The translations under genes and the position numbers were made by a program. Below the pieces are notes generated by a model. The model did not search any database. It saw only the letters and a list, made by a program, of their open reading frames with translations, and was not told the origin of the DNA. Below are positions 50,650 through 58,383 of a stretch of 64,000 nt of DNA, piece after piece. This stretch comes from Glaciibacter superstes DSM 21135 (GTDB lineage Bacteria > Actinomycetota > Actinomycetes > Actinomycetales > Microbacteriaceae). Location of the stretch: the NCBI RefSeq assembly GCF_000421145.1, contig NZ_ATWH01000016.1, positions 1-64,000 of the forward strand, given 5' to 3'. Numbering within the stretch: the first letter of the stretch is position 1; each line of letters begins with the position of its first letter.

Positions 50650-51989
50650 AACTGACCATCATCGGCGGCGGCGGATTCCGTGTGCCGCAAATCTTTGAGG
50701 CAATCTCGTCCGACGGCGATCACGCCAGGGTGACCGAGTTGTGCCTGTTCGACGTGTCGCGTGAGCGGCTCGACATCATCAACTCGGTGCTGATGCAGCT
50801 GGCCGAGTCGCTGGCTCGTCCGCCGCGGGTCACGCTGACGACCGATCTCGATGAGGCCATCACCGGCGCCCAGTTTGTGTTCTCTGCGATGCGCATCGGC
50901 GGCGCCGAGGGTCGGATCAAAGACGAGCGCATCGCGCTTGATCTCGGTGTGCTCGGCCAGGAGACCATCGGTCCGGGCGGTCTGGCCTACGCGCTCCGCA
51001 CGCTGCCGCACGCGAGGCGCCTGGCTGAGCGAGTCGCCGCGCTGGCACCGGATGCCTGGGTGATCAATTTCACGAATCCGGCCGGAATGGTCACGGAGGC
51101 GATGCGTGCATCGCTCGGCGACCGCGTTATCGGAATCTGCGACACCCCGATCGGCCTGATGCGGCGGGCCGTGCACGCGGTCGGTTCGACGCCGGATGCC
51201 GTTGACTTCGATTACGTCGGCCTCAACCACCTGGGATGGTTGCGCCGGGTCTCGGTCGGCGGGCAAGACCTGCTGCCGGGATTGCTCGCCAGCGACGAGG
51301 CTCTCGGCGGCATCGAAGAGGCCCGCCTGATGGGCTTCGACTGGGTGCGGGCGCTGGGCGCGATTCCGAATGAGTACCTGTACTACTACTACTTCGAGCG
51401 GGAGGCGACCGAACGCATCCGTTCGTCTGCGGAAACGCGCGGGCAGTTTCTGCAACGCCAGCAATCGGTTTTCTACCGCGAGGCGCATCAGCACCCTGGC
51501 AGCGCGCTGGCGCTCTGGAACCGCACCAAGCACGACCGCGAGTCGAGTTATATGGCGGAGAGCCGGCCGGAGGAGGAGCGCGACAACCGCGAGGAGAGCG
51601 ACATCGACGGCGGCGGCTACCAGACGGTGGCCCTCGACCTGATGTCGGCGCTGGTGAACGGGCGCGAGTCCACGATGATTCTGAACGTTGCCAATCGCGG
51701 GAACGTGGCTGAGCTGCCGGATGAGGCCGTGATCGAGGTGGCGTGCACCGTCGGGGCCGGCGGCGTCGCGCCGCACAACGTTGCGCCGGTCACGGGCGAC
51801 ATGCTCGGGCTGATGCAGCAGGTGAAGGCGGTGGAGCAGCTGACCATCGCGGCATCGGTCAGCCGCGACAGGGCACTGGCGTGGCGCGCGATCGCGGCGC
51901 ATCCGCTGGTCGACTCGATCAGTGTCGCCCGGAAGCTGTTCGACACGTACCGCGCTGAGATTCCGGGCGTGGCCGCCGCCTTCGAGTAG
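50646..51989 (+). CDS. GH4-family 6-phospho-beta-glucosidase-like glycosidase
   Basis: A 447-residue NAD/metal-dependent glycosidase of family GH4. Nucleotide motif LTIIGGGGFRVPQIFEA; GQETIGPGGLAYALRTLP; NFTNPAGMVTEAM; metal Cys in IGICDTPIGLM and metal His in VGLNHLGWLRRV. Such enzymes usually cut 6-phospho-glycosides made by a PTS, but no PTS gene is in the window; the neighbouring ABC importer and PfkB kinase may supply a phosphorylated substrate. Translationally coupled to the DeoR gene. Confidence 0.9.
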   Translation: MKLTIIGGGGFRVPQIFEAISSDGDHARVTELCLFDVSRERLDIINSVLMQLAESLARPPRVTLTTDLDEAITGAQFVFSAMRIGGAEGRIKDERIALDLGVLGQETIGPGGLAYALRTLPHARRLAERVAALAPDAWVINFTNPAGMVTEAMRASLGDRVIGICDTPIGLMRRAVHAVGSTPDAVDFDYVGLNHLGWLRRVSVGGQDLLPGLLASDEALGGIEEARLMGFDWVRALGAIPNEYLYYYYFEREATERIRSSAETRGQFLQRQQSVFYREAHQHPGSALALWNRTKHDRESSYMAESRPEEERDNREESDIDGGGYQTVALDLMSALVNGRESTMILNVANRGNVAELPDEAVIEVACTVGAGGVAPHNVAPVTGDMLGLMQQVKAVEQLTIAASVSRDRALAWRAIAAHPLVDSISVARKLFDTYRAEIPGVAAAFE

Positions 51990-52001
51990 CGCGCACGTGC
52001 G

Positions 52002-52095
52002 GCGTCTGCACTACTCCTGCAGAATGCGGCTGCCCGCCGGCCGCCACCCCGCACCGACCGGCATCCGTCGCCTCAGCTGCGGACGCTGCAGGAGT
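52002..52095. repeat. Intergenic inverted-repeat element C
   Basis: ACTCCTGCAG (52013-52022) matches its complement at 52086-52095, 63 bases apart, with the right arm extending to GTGGATAACTCCTGCAG. A second pair, GCGTCTGCA (52002-52010) with TGCGGACGC (52078-52086), is interleaved with the first, so an RNA could form a pseudoknot. The arms are nearly the same as those of element B. Confidence 0.72.
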
Positions 52096-52112
52096 TATCC
52101 ACGGCCGGACGC

Positions 52113-52197
52113 GTGGCCAACTCAGGAGATTCCGACAGAACAGCCACGATCAGCGCAGTCTCAACCCCACATCCACGAGATCTCCTGAATTACCCAC
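52113..52197. repeat. Intergenic inverted-repeat element F
   Basis: GTGGCCAACTCAGGAGAT (52113-52130) against 52180-52197 (GTGGGTAATTCAGGAGAT read on the other strand), 14 of 18 matching, 49 bases apart. It follows element C directly in the gap between the convergent GH4 and aldo/keto reductase genes. Confidence 0.65.
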
Positions 52198-52247
52198 CGG
52201 CCCGGCCACAACGGATGCGGCGGGACGGTTGACGACCCCGCCAGGAG

Positions 52248-53276
52248 CTAGAGCACCGCGCTGGAGGGGGCCCAGAGGTTGATGTCCTGGTCGGTGGCGT
52301 GCTCGTCGATCGCTGCAAGCTCGTCGTCGCTGAAGGTCAGGTTGTCGAGGGCGGCGACGTTGGTCTCGAGCTGGGCGACGGATGACGCGCCGACCAGAGC
52401 AGACGTCACGCCCTGGTGTCGCAGCACCCAGGCAACCGCGAGCTGCGCGAGTGACTGCCCACGGGCATCCGCTATTTCAGTCAGCGCGCGAATGCTCGCG
52501 AGCGTCTCGTCGTTCACCATGTGGCTGCCTGCCGACCCCTCGCGGGCGACGCGGGAATCCTCCGGGATGCCGCCGAGGTAACGATCGGTGAGCAGCCCCT
52601 GCGCCAGCGGCGAGAAGGCGATGCAGCCGGCGCCGAGGTCTTCGAGGGTGTCGAGGAGTCCGTCTTCGACCCAGCGGTTGAACATCGAATACGACGGCTG
52701 ATGGATGAGTAGCGGGGTGCCCAGGTCGGCGAGAATCTCGGCCGCGCGTCGAGTGCGCTCTGGCGAGTACGAGGAGATACCGGCGTAGAGCGCGCGGCCG
52801 CTGGTGACGGCGGTGTGCAGCGCGCCCATCGTCTCTTCGAGCGGAGTGTCGGGGTCTGCACGGTGCGAGTAGAAGATGTCGACGTAGTCGAGTCCCATGC
52901 GCCCGAGCGACTGGTCGAGGCTCGACAGCAGGTACTTGCGCGAACCGAAGTTGCCGTATGGGCCCGGCCACATGTCGTAGCCGGCCTTGGTGGAGATGAC
53001 CAGTTCGGCGCGGTGGGCGGAGAAGTCCTCGCGCATCAGCTGGCCGAAGTTCGTCTCTGCCGAGCCATAGGGAGGTCCGTAGTTGTTGGCGAGGTCGAAG
53101 TGCGTGATGCCGAGGTCGAACGCCCGGCGCAGGATGGCCCGCTGCGTGTCGAGCGGCTTCACATCGCCGAAGTTCTGCCAGAGCCCGAGCGAGATCGCGG
53201 GTAGCTGAAGGCCGCTCCGCCCGGTGCGGCGGTAGGGCATGGAGTCGTATCTGGATTCAGCGGGGAGGTAGGTCAC
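52248..53276 (-). CDS. Aldo/keto reductase (YghZ/GPR type)
   Basis: A 342-residue NADPH-dependent reductase of the type that acts on L-glyceraldehyde-3-phosphate and other aldehydes. Catalytic tetrad: Asp and Tyr in ITHFDLANNYGPPYGSAE, Lys in LVISTKAGYDMWPGPYGNFGSRKYL, His in VDIFYSHRADPDTPLEETM. Family markers: QPSYSMFNRWVEDGLLD and VTSALVGASSVAQLE. The GTG start has CATGAT six bases upstream, so it may be leaderless; ATG inside (MPYRRTG) is an alternative. Confidence 0.92.
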   Translation of the reverse strand: MTYLPAESRYDSMPYRRTGRSGLQLPAISLGLWQNFGDVKPLDTQRAILRRAFDLGITHFDLANNYGPPYGSAETNFGQLMREDFSAHRAELVISTKAGYDMWPGPYGNFGSRKYLLSSLDQSLGRMGLDYVDIFYSHRADPDTPLEETMGALHTAVTSGRALYAGISSYSPERTRRAAEILADLGTPLLIHQPSYSMFNRWVEDGLLDTLEDLGAGCIAFSPLAQGLLTDRYLGGIPEDSRVAREGSAGSHMVNDETLASIRALTEIADARGQSLAQLAVAWVLRHQGVTSALVGASSVAQLETNVAALDNLTFSDDELAAIDEHATDQDINLWAPSSAVL

Positions 53277-53321
53277 CCCTTAATCATGCCAGCGTTCGGA
53301 ACCCGCGAGGCACCCGCTCGC

Positions 53322-53385
53322 CGCGCGCCACTAACGCGCGGATGCACCACGCGCGCATGGCGCATCCACGCCTAATTGGCGCGTC
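53322..53385. repeat. 64-bp GC-rich palindromic element, copy 3
   Basis: CGCGCGCCACTAACGCGCGG and CCTAATTGGCGCGTCG arms around ATGCACCACGCGCGCATGGC; the centre is identical to copy 1. It lies in the divergent gap between the aldo/keto reductase and the SNF2 helicase. Confidence 0.8.
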
Positions 53386-53437
53386 GCATCCCGGCCGGCC
53401 AGCGCCGGGTGTCAGTGCTGCGTGAGAACATTAACGG

Positions 53438-56400
53438 ATGCCGACAAACTTTCCCCTGGTGGATGTCGCCGACATCGTGCGCCTGGTCGGAAAGGCCGCC
53501 TTCGACCGCGGACGCGCCTACTCCCGCAACGGTGCGGTGCAGGAGATCACCTGGGACGCCGACTCGCAGCGCCTGAGCGGCGCCGTGCAGGGCGGTGAAC
53601 CGCTGCCGTACCACTGCCGCGTCGACCTCGTCGCGAGCAAGAATGGTTATAGCCGCCCCGGGACCAGCTCGTGCAGCTGCCCTATGAGCTACGACTGCAA
53701 ACACGTCGCCGCCACGATCCTCGCCAGCAATACCGACCACGTGCGCCAAGGGAGCCCCGGCCCACTCACCGACTTGCATCGCGCCCAGTTAGCGGCTGGC
53801 TTGCCGCTCACTCCCCTGGGTAACACTGGGCTGCCGGTTCCCTCCAGAGAGCCAGCGCAGCCGTCCGCGCCGGTTCAACCGGACTGGAAGTCGGCCGTCG
53901 GCTCTCTCAGCGGCTCTCGCGACGCATCCGTCGTCACCGCCAACGGCGGTTTCCCCGCAGACAACACACAGAGTGCGCCGATGGGTCTGCAGTTCGAACT
54001 GCGGGAGCAGATACCGAGGCCGAACGAGCGCTGGCGTGGTCCGTCTGTGCGCACCGCGACGGTCGAACGCTCCGAGATCGGCACCTTTCGGCTGGGCGTG
54101 CGACCGGTCATGCGCAACAGCAGAGGCAACTGGGTACGAGCCAACCTGGCCTGGAACAATATCACCTACCAGCTGAACCGGCTGAACCTGGAGCCGGCGC
54201 AGCACCGCTGGTTCTGCCAGTTCATCGCCCTGCACCGGGCCACCCGCGAGGCATACGTCGGTGGCGGGGAGGCCGACTGGGTCTACCTCGATGACTTCCC
54301 GAGTCCACTGTTGTGGACGCTGTTCGACGAGGCGGCTGATCTGGGCATCCGCTTCGCCGGGAGTGCGAAGGATGCCGTCGTCACTATCGCCAGAGACGCA
54401 ACGGTCAGTCTCGATGCGAGTGTGGTTTCAGATGCGCAAACGGATGCCGCTGGCACGGACCCAGCGCGCGACGAGGCTCCAGCGCGCGACGAGGCCGGGC
54501 TCCGTCTCACGACCACGCTCACGCTCGACGGTGAGCGGCATCCGCCAGACGCTGCAGGCACGATTGGCGACCACGGCGTCTACGCCTGGAACCTCGTGCC
54601 GCACACCTCCATCTCACTCGCACCGACGGCCGAAACGCTCAGCCGGGAACAGCGCCGGCTGCTCGGGCAGCCCTCGTCGGTTGAGATTCCCGCGTCTGAC
54701 GTCGACGAGTTCCTGACCGAGTACTACCCCGCGCTCCGCCAGTCGATCCTGGTGACCAGCACGGATGCGTCGGTGAAATTCCCCGAGATCGAACCACCGT
54801 CGCTGGTTCTCACCGCCACCTACCGGCCGAAGCACACCCTCGACCTCGAGTGGGCGTGGGAGTACCGCAGCGGCTCGGCCGTGGCGCGGCATCCGTTGTC
54901 GCCGTCAGCGCCGCACGGATCTCACGCCGCCAGCGGCGGAGCACGGGACGTCGCAGCCGAGGCGAAAGCACTTGACCTCGTGACGGCCACGCTGGGAACG
55001 GTGCCTGCGGCGAACGCCACTCTGCAGGGCATCGACGCGGCGGAGTTCACGGAGAAGACACTCCCGCTGCTGCATGGCCTGGGCGGCGTGCGGGTCGATG
55101 TTGTCGGCGAGCAGCCAGAATACCGGGAACTGACCGACGCGCCGAAGCTGAAATTCACCACCGTTGAGACCGACCAGCGCGACTGGTTCGATCTCGGCGT
55201 CATCGTCACCATCGAAGACAAGAAGGTGCCGTTCGGCCCGCTGTTCAAGGCCCTGTCGACGGGCAAGAAGAAGCTGCTCCTGATCGACAATTCCTACCTT
55301 TCGCTCAGCCACCCGGCCTTCGAACAGCTCAAGGATCTGATCGCTGAAGCCGGTGCGCTCGACGAGTGGGAGACCGGCGTGCGCATCAGTCGCTACCAGG
55401 CCTCCCTCTGGGAAGAGTTCGAAGACCTCGCCGAGGAGACGGAAGAGGCCCAGTCCTGGCGAGACGCGGTCACCGGGCTCAACCGGCTCATGTCGCTCGA
55501 CACTGTCATCGAAGCGACCCCGCTCCCGACCGGACTGGACGCCACGATGCGCCCATACCAGCTTGACGGATTCGGCTGGCTGACCTTCCTCTGGAAACAC
55601 GGCCTCGGCGGAGTCCTCGCAGACGACATGGGGCTCGGCAAGACGCTGCAGACCCTGGCGCTGTTCGCGCACGCGGTCGAGCACAGGCCAACCACGCAGC
55701 CTCGCAAGCCGTTCCTGGTCGTTGCCCCGACATCCGTCGTCTCGAACTGGCTCACAGAGTCCGCGCGATTCACCCCCGGCCTGGCCGCTGTCGCCATCAC
55801 AACGACGCAGGCCAAGGGGCGGATGCCGCTGGCCGAGATCGTCGACGGGGCCGATGTGGTCGTCACCTCCTATGCGCTCTTCCGGCTCGATTTCGAGGCG
55901 TACCAGACCGAGGACTGGGCGGGGCTGATCCTCGACGAGGCACAGTTCGTGAAGAACCGTGCCGCCAGGGTGCACATCTGCGCGCGGGAGCTGAAGGCGC
56001 CGTTCAAACTGGCCATCACCGGCACCCCCATGGAGAACAACCTGATGGAGCTGTGGTCGCTGTTCGCGATCGTCGCGCCCGGCCTGTTCCCCTCAGCGCG
56101 GCGATTCACCGAGGAGTACCAGCGGCCGATCGAGGTCGGCGACAAGGGAGTCAGCAATAAGGGCGAGAAGAGGCCGGCCGGCACGGTGACCAGGGCGGAG
56201 CTACTCGCGCGGTTGCGCCGGCGCATCCGTCCGTTGATGATGCGGCGCACGAAAGATCTCGTGGCGACTGAGCTGCCGGCGAAGCAGGAGCAGGTGCTGC
56301 AGATCGACCTCGAGCCGCGGCACCGCAAGCTGTACGACACGTTCCTGCAGCGCGAACGGCAGAAGCTGCTCGGCCTGCTGGAAGACATGGACAAGAACCG

Positions 56401-56992
56401 GTTCATCGTGTTCCGGTCGCTGACGCTGTTGCGGATGCTGAGCCTGGACGCGTCGTTGGTCGACGAGAAGTATGCGGCGATCCCCTCAAGCAAGCTCGAC
56501 GCACTCTTCGAGCAGCTCGAAGACGTTGTGGCGGAGGGGCACCGGGCGCTGATCTTCAGCCAGTTCACGTCGTTCCTCGGCAAGGCGGCGGCCCGGCTCG
56601 ACGAACTGGGTGTGCCGTACGCCTACCTCGACGGGTCGACCAGGCGGCGCGCCGAGGTGATCAAAAAGTTCAAAGACGGCGAGGCCCCGGTGTTCTTGAT
56701 CAGCTTGAAGGCGGGCGGTTTCGGGTTGAACCTGACGGAGGCCGACTATGTCTTTCTGCTCGACCCGTGGTGGAATCCGGCGACGGAGGCGCAGGCGGTC
56801 GACCGCACGCACCGCATCGGCCAGACCAAGAACGTCATGGTCTACCGGATGGTGGCGACAGGCACGATCGAGGAGAAGGTGATGGCGCTGAAGGACAAGA
56901 AGGCAAAACTCTTCAATGCCGTGATGGACGACGACGCCATGTTCAGTTCCGCGCTGACGGCCGACGACATCCGTGGTCTTCTCGGCGCCTGA
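53438..56992 (+). CDS. SNF2-family helicase with N-terminal SWIM zinc finger
   Basis: An 1184-residue DNA translocase. A SWIM finger (SSCSCPMSYDCKHVAATIL) lies at ~75-95; a long middle region precedes the Snf2 core at ~690-1170: motif I GGVLADDMGLGKTLQTLALF, motif II LILDEAQFVKN, motif III LAITGTPMENNLMELWSLF, then RALIFSQFTSFLGKAAARL, SLKAGGFGLNLTEADYVFLLDPWWNPATEAQAVDRTHRIGQ. This domain set matches bacterial SWIM-SNF2 (HepA-like) proteins of unknown DNA-repair or transcription-recycling role. An 18-bp tandem duplication (54461-54496) encodes PARDEA twice. Confidence 0.93.
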   Translation: MPTNFPLVDVADIVRLVGKAAFDRGRAYSRNGAVQEITWDADSQRLSGAVQGGEPLPYHCRVDLVASKNGYSRPGTSSCSCPMSYDCKHVAATILASNTDHVRQGSPGPLTDLHRAQLAAGLPLTPLGNTGLPVPSREPAQPSAPVQPDWKSAVGSLSGSRDASVVTANGGFPADNTQSAPMGLQFELREQIPRPNERWRGPSVRTATVERSEIGTFRLGVRPVMRNSRGNWVRANLAWNNITYQLNRLNLEPAQHRWFCQFIALHRATREAYVGGGEADWVYLDDFPSPLLWTLFDEAADLGIRFAGSAKDAVVTIARDATVSLDASVVSDAQTDAAGTDPARDEAPARDEAGLRLTTTLTLDGERHPPDAAGTIGDHGVYAWNLVPHTSISLAPTAETLSREQRRLLGQPSSVEIPASDVDEFLTEYYPALRQSILVTSTDASVKFPEIEPPSLVLTATYRPKHTLDLEWAWEYRSGSAVARHPLSPSAPHGSHAASGGARDVAAEAKALDLVTATLGTVPAANATLQGIDAAEFTEKTLPLLHGLGGVRVDVVGEQPEYRELTDAPKLKFTTVETDQRDWFDLGVIVTIEDKKVPFGPLFKALSTGKKKLLLIDNSYLSLSHPAFEQLKDLIAEAGALDEWETGVRISRYQASLWEEFEDLAEETEEAQSWRDAVTGLNRLMSLDTVIEATPLPTGLDATMRPYQLDGFGWLTFLWKHGLGGVLADDMGLGKTLQTLALFAHAVEHRPTTQPRKPFLVVAPTSVVSNWLTESARFTPGLAAVAITTTQAKGRMPLAEIVDGADVVVTSYALFRLDFEAYQTEDWAGLILDEAQFVKNRAARVHICARELKAPFKLAITGTPMENNLMELWSLFAIVAPGLFPSARRFTEEYQRPIEVGDKGVSNKGEKRPAGTVTRAELLARLRRRIRPLMMRRTKDLVATELPAKQEQVLQIDLEPRHRKLYDTFLQRERQKLLGLLEDMDKNRFIVFRSLTLLRMLSLDASLVDEKYAAIPSSKLDALFEQLEDVVAEGHRALIFSQFTSFLGKAAARLDELGVPYAYLDGSTRRRAEVIKKFKDGEAPVFLISLKAGGFGLNLTEADYVFLLDPWWNPATEAQAVDRTHRIGQTKNVMVYRMVATGTIEEKVMALKDKKAKLFNAVMDDDAMFSSALTADDIRGLLGA
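54461..54496 (+). repeat. Coding tandem repeat, 2 x 18 bp, in the SNF2 gene
   Basis: CCAGCGCGCGACGAGGCT is followed directly by the same 18 bases with one change, giving two PARDEA peptides in a linker region. Confidence 0.85.
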
Positions 56993-57010
56993 GGAGCTGC
57001 ACCTACCCGG

Positions 57011-57389
57011 TTATCCGAGCGCCACGATCAGGCACAGCACCGCCAGCAGCAGCGACACCGGGGTCATCACGTTCCGCTCCGGCTTGCTGCGCGAGATCCC
57101 GTTCAGCACGATACCCAGGGTGAAATACCCGGTCAGTACCCACATCGCGACGTAGACCACGCCGTCCGGTTCAATGACGTGTGATCCCTGCTCGTTCGAG
57201 CGTCACGAACGCGAACAGCGCGTAGAGGACGATGGAGATGGCGCTCCCCACGCGCAGCCGGGTCGGCAGCACCTTGGACTGCCCTCCCCAGGCGAAATGC
57301 CCCAGCGGAAGACCAGCGATCAGCAGCACCTGGCCGATGGCGAGTGCGCCGAGTATCACGCAGATGAGCACGGCAGCAGCAGTTGTCAT
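57011..57389 (-). pseudogene. Small membrane protein gene with a frameshift
   Basis: The first part (57389-57171) encodes MTTAAAVLICVILGALAIGQ, LPLGHFAWGGQSKVLPTRLRVGSAISIVLYALFAFVTLERAG and stops at TGA 57171. The adjoining frame continues without a start as IEPDGVVYVAMWVLTGYFTLGI, LNGISRSKPERNVMTPVSLLLAVLCLIVALG and stops at TAA 57011. Together they make one ~125-residue four-helix protein of a type I know from actinobacteria, so about one base is extra (or two missing) near 57172-57185. It is either a recent pseudogene or a sequencing error. TATGAT lies 7 bases before the ATG, suggesting a leaderless mRNA. Confidence 0.72.
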
Positions 57390-57518
57390 GGTGTTGATCA
57401 TAGGGAGTCCGGACGCCCTCCTGCGTGCGTCGCGTCGGCAGAATCCCATACCTGGGTATGGGACGGATAGCTCTAGAGATGGACGCGGTGGGGGTCCTCC
57501 GATTTCTACTCTGAAACC

Positions 57519-58202
57519 ATGACGTTTCTAAACACCCTGAACGAGTTCGTGGTCTCACTCGCCGGCTCGCCCTGGGTGTACCTCATCACGCTCGCCGTCG
57601 TGATCATCGATGGGTTCTTCCCGCCCATCCCGAGCGAATCAGTGGTCGTGGCGCTCGGCGCGCTGGCCATCTCGACGGGGGCACCGAACCTGTTTCTGCT
57701 GCTCCTGGTGGCGTCCGTCGGCGCAACGACGGGCGACACCATCGCCTACCTGATCGGCCGACGCATCGGAGTCGACCGATTCAGGTGGATGCGTCATCCT
57801 CGGGTCGCGAGGGCGATCGAGCGTGCCCGCTCGGCGCTGGATCGTCGCGCTGCGATGCTGCTGCTGACTGCCCGGTACATCCCGGTCGGCCGCGTCGCTG
57901 TGAACATGACCGCGGGCGCGACCGGCTTCCCACTGCGACGTTTCCTCCCACTTGCCATGCTCGCCGGGCTCAGCTGGGCGACGTACTCGATTCTCATCGG
58001 AGTGCTGGCTGGCGCCTGGGTGCACGACAACCCGTTGCTCGGTGCCGGGGTGGCCATCGTGCTGGCACTGGTGATCGGATTCGTGGTAGACGCCGTGCTC
58101 ACCCGGGTCACCAGGCGGCGGGATGCGCGCCGCGAACTCACGCTGGAACTCGAGTCGAGCGAGGTGCGCGAGCCAGAACTCGCTGCAGCCAACCGCTCCT
58201 GA
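57519..58202 (+). CDS. DedA-family membrane protein
   Basis: A 227-residue protein of the DedA/SNARE-associated (VTT) family, thought to flip lipids or carriers across the membrane. Motifs: IDGFFPPIPSESVVVALGAL, GDTIAYLIGRRIG, LLTARYIPVGRVAVNMTAGATGFPLRRFLPLAMLAGLSWATYSILIGVLAG (with the conserved R-x3-P-x-GR). The C-terminus is basic/acidic. TACTCT (57507-57512) ends six bases before the ATG, so it is probably leaderless. Confidence 0.92.
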   Translation: MTFLNTLNEFVVSLAGSPWVYLITLAVVIIDGFFPPIPSESVVVALGALAISTGAPNLFLLLLVASVGATTGDTIAYLIGRRIGVDRFRWMRHPRVARAIERARSALDRRAAMLLLTARYIPVGRVAVNMTAGATGFPLRRFLPLAMLAGLSWATYSILIGVLAGAWVHDNPLLGAGVAIVLALVIGFVVDAVLTRVTRRRDARRELTLELESSEVREPELAAANRS

Positions 58203-58237
58203 GCCCACCCGAATCCGAGCCGCTGGCCCGATATCCC

Positions 58238-58322
58238 GAACCGTTCGACGGAGATTTTCGCAGAATACGTCAAGCTGACCGCCAGATCGGTCGTTACCGG
58301 CAATATCTCCGTCGAACGGTTC
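58238..58322. repeat. Intergenic inverted-repeat element D
   Basis: The 21-base arms 58238-58258 (starting GAACCGTTCGACGGAGAT) and 58302-58322 are complementary with one mismatch, 43 bases apart, with an inner hairpin GACCG-N6-CGGTC. It sits between the convergent dedA and sbcC genes. Confidence 0.78.
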
Positions 58323-58383
58323 AGAAGCCCGGGTGGTGCGGAGGAGTGACGGACGAAGAGGAAGCCGGAACGAACTCGGCAGG

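Noticed and set aside
49890..51902. A 670-codon open frame on the minus strand
   Set aside because: It is the shadow of the DeoR and GH4 genes, whose motifs and coupled starts are unambiguous.
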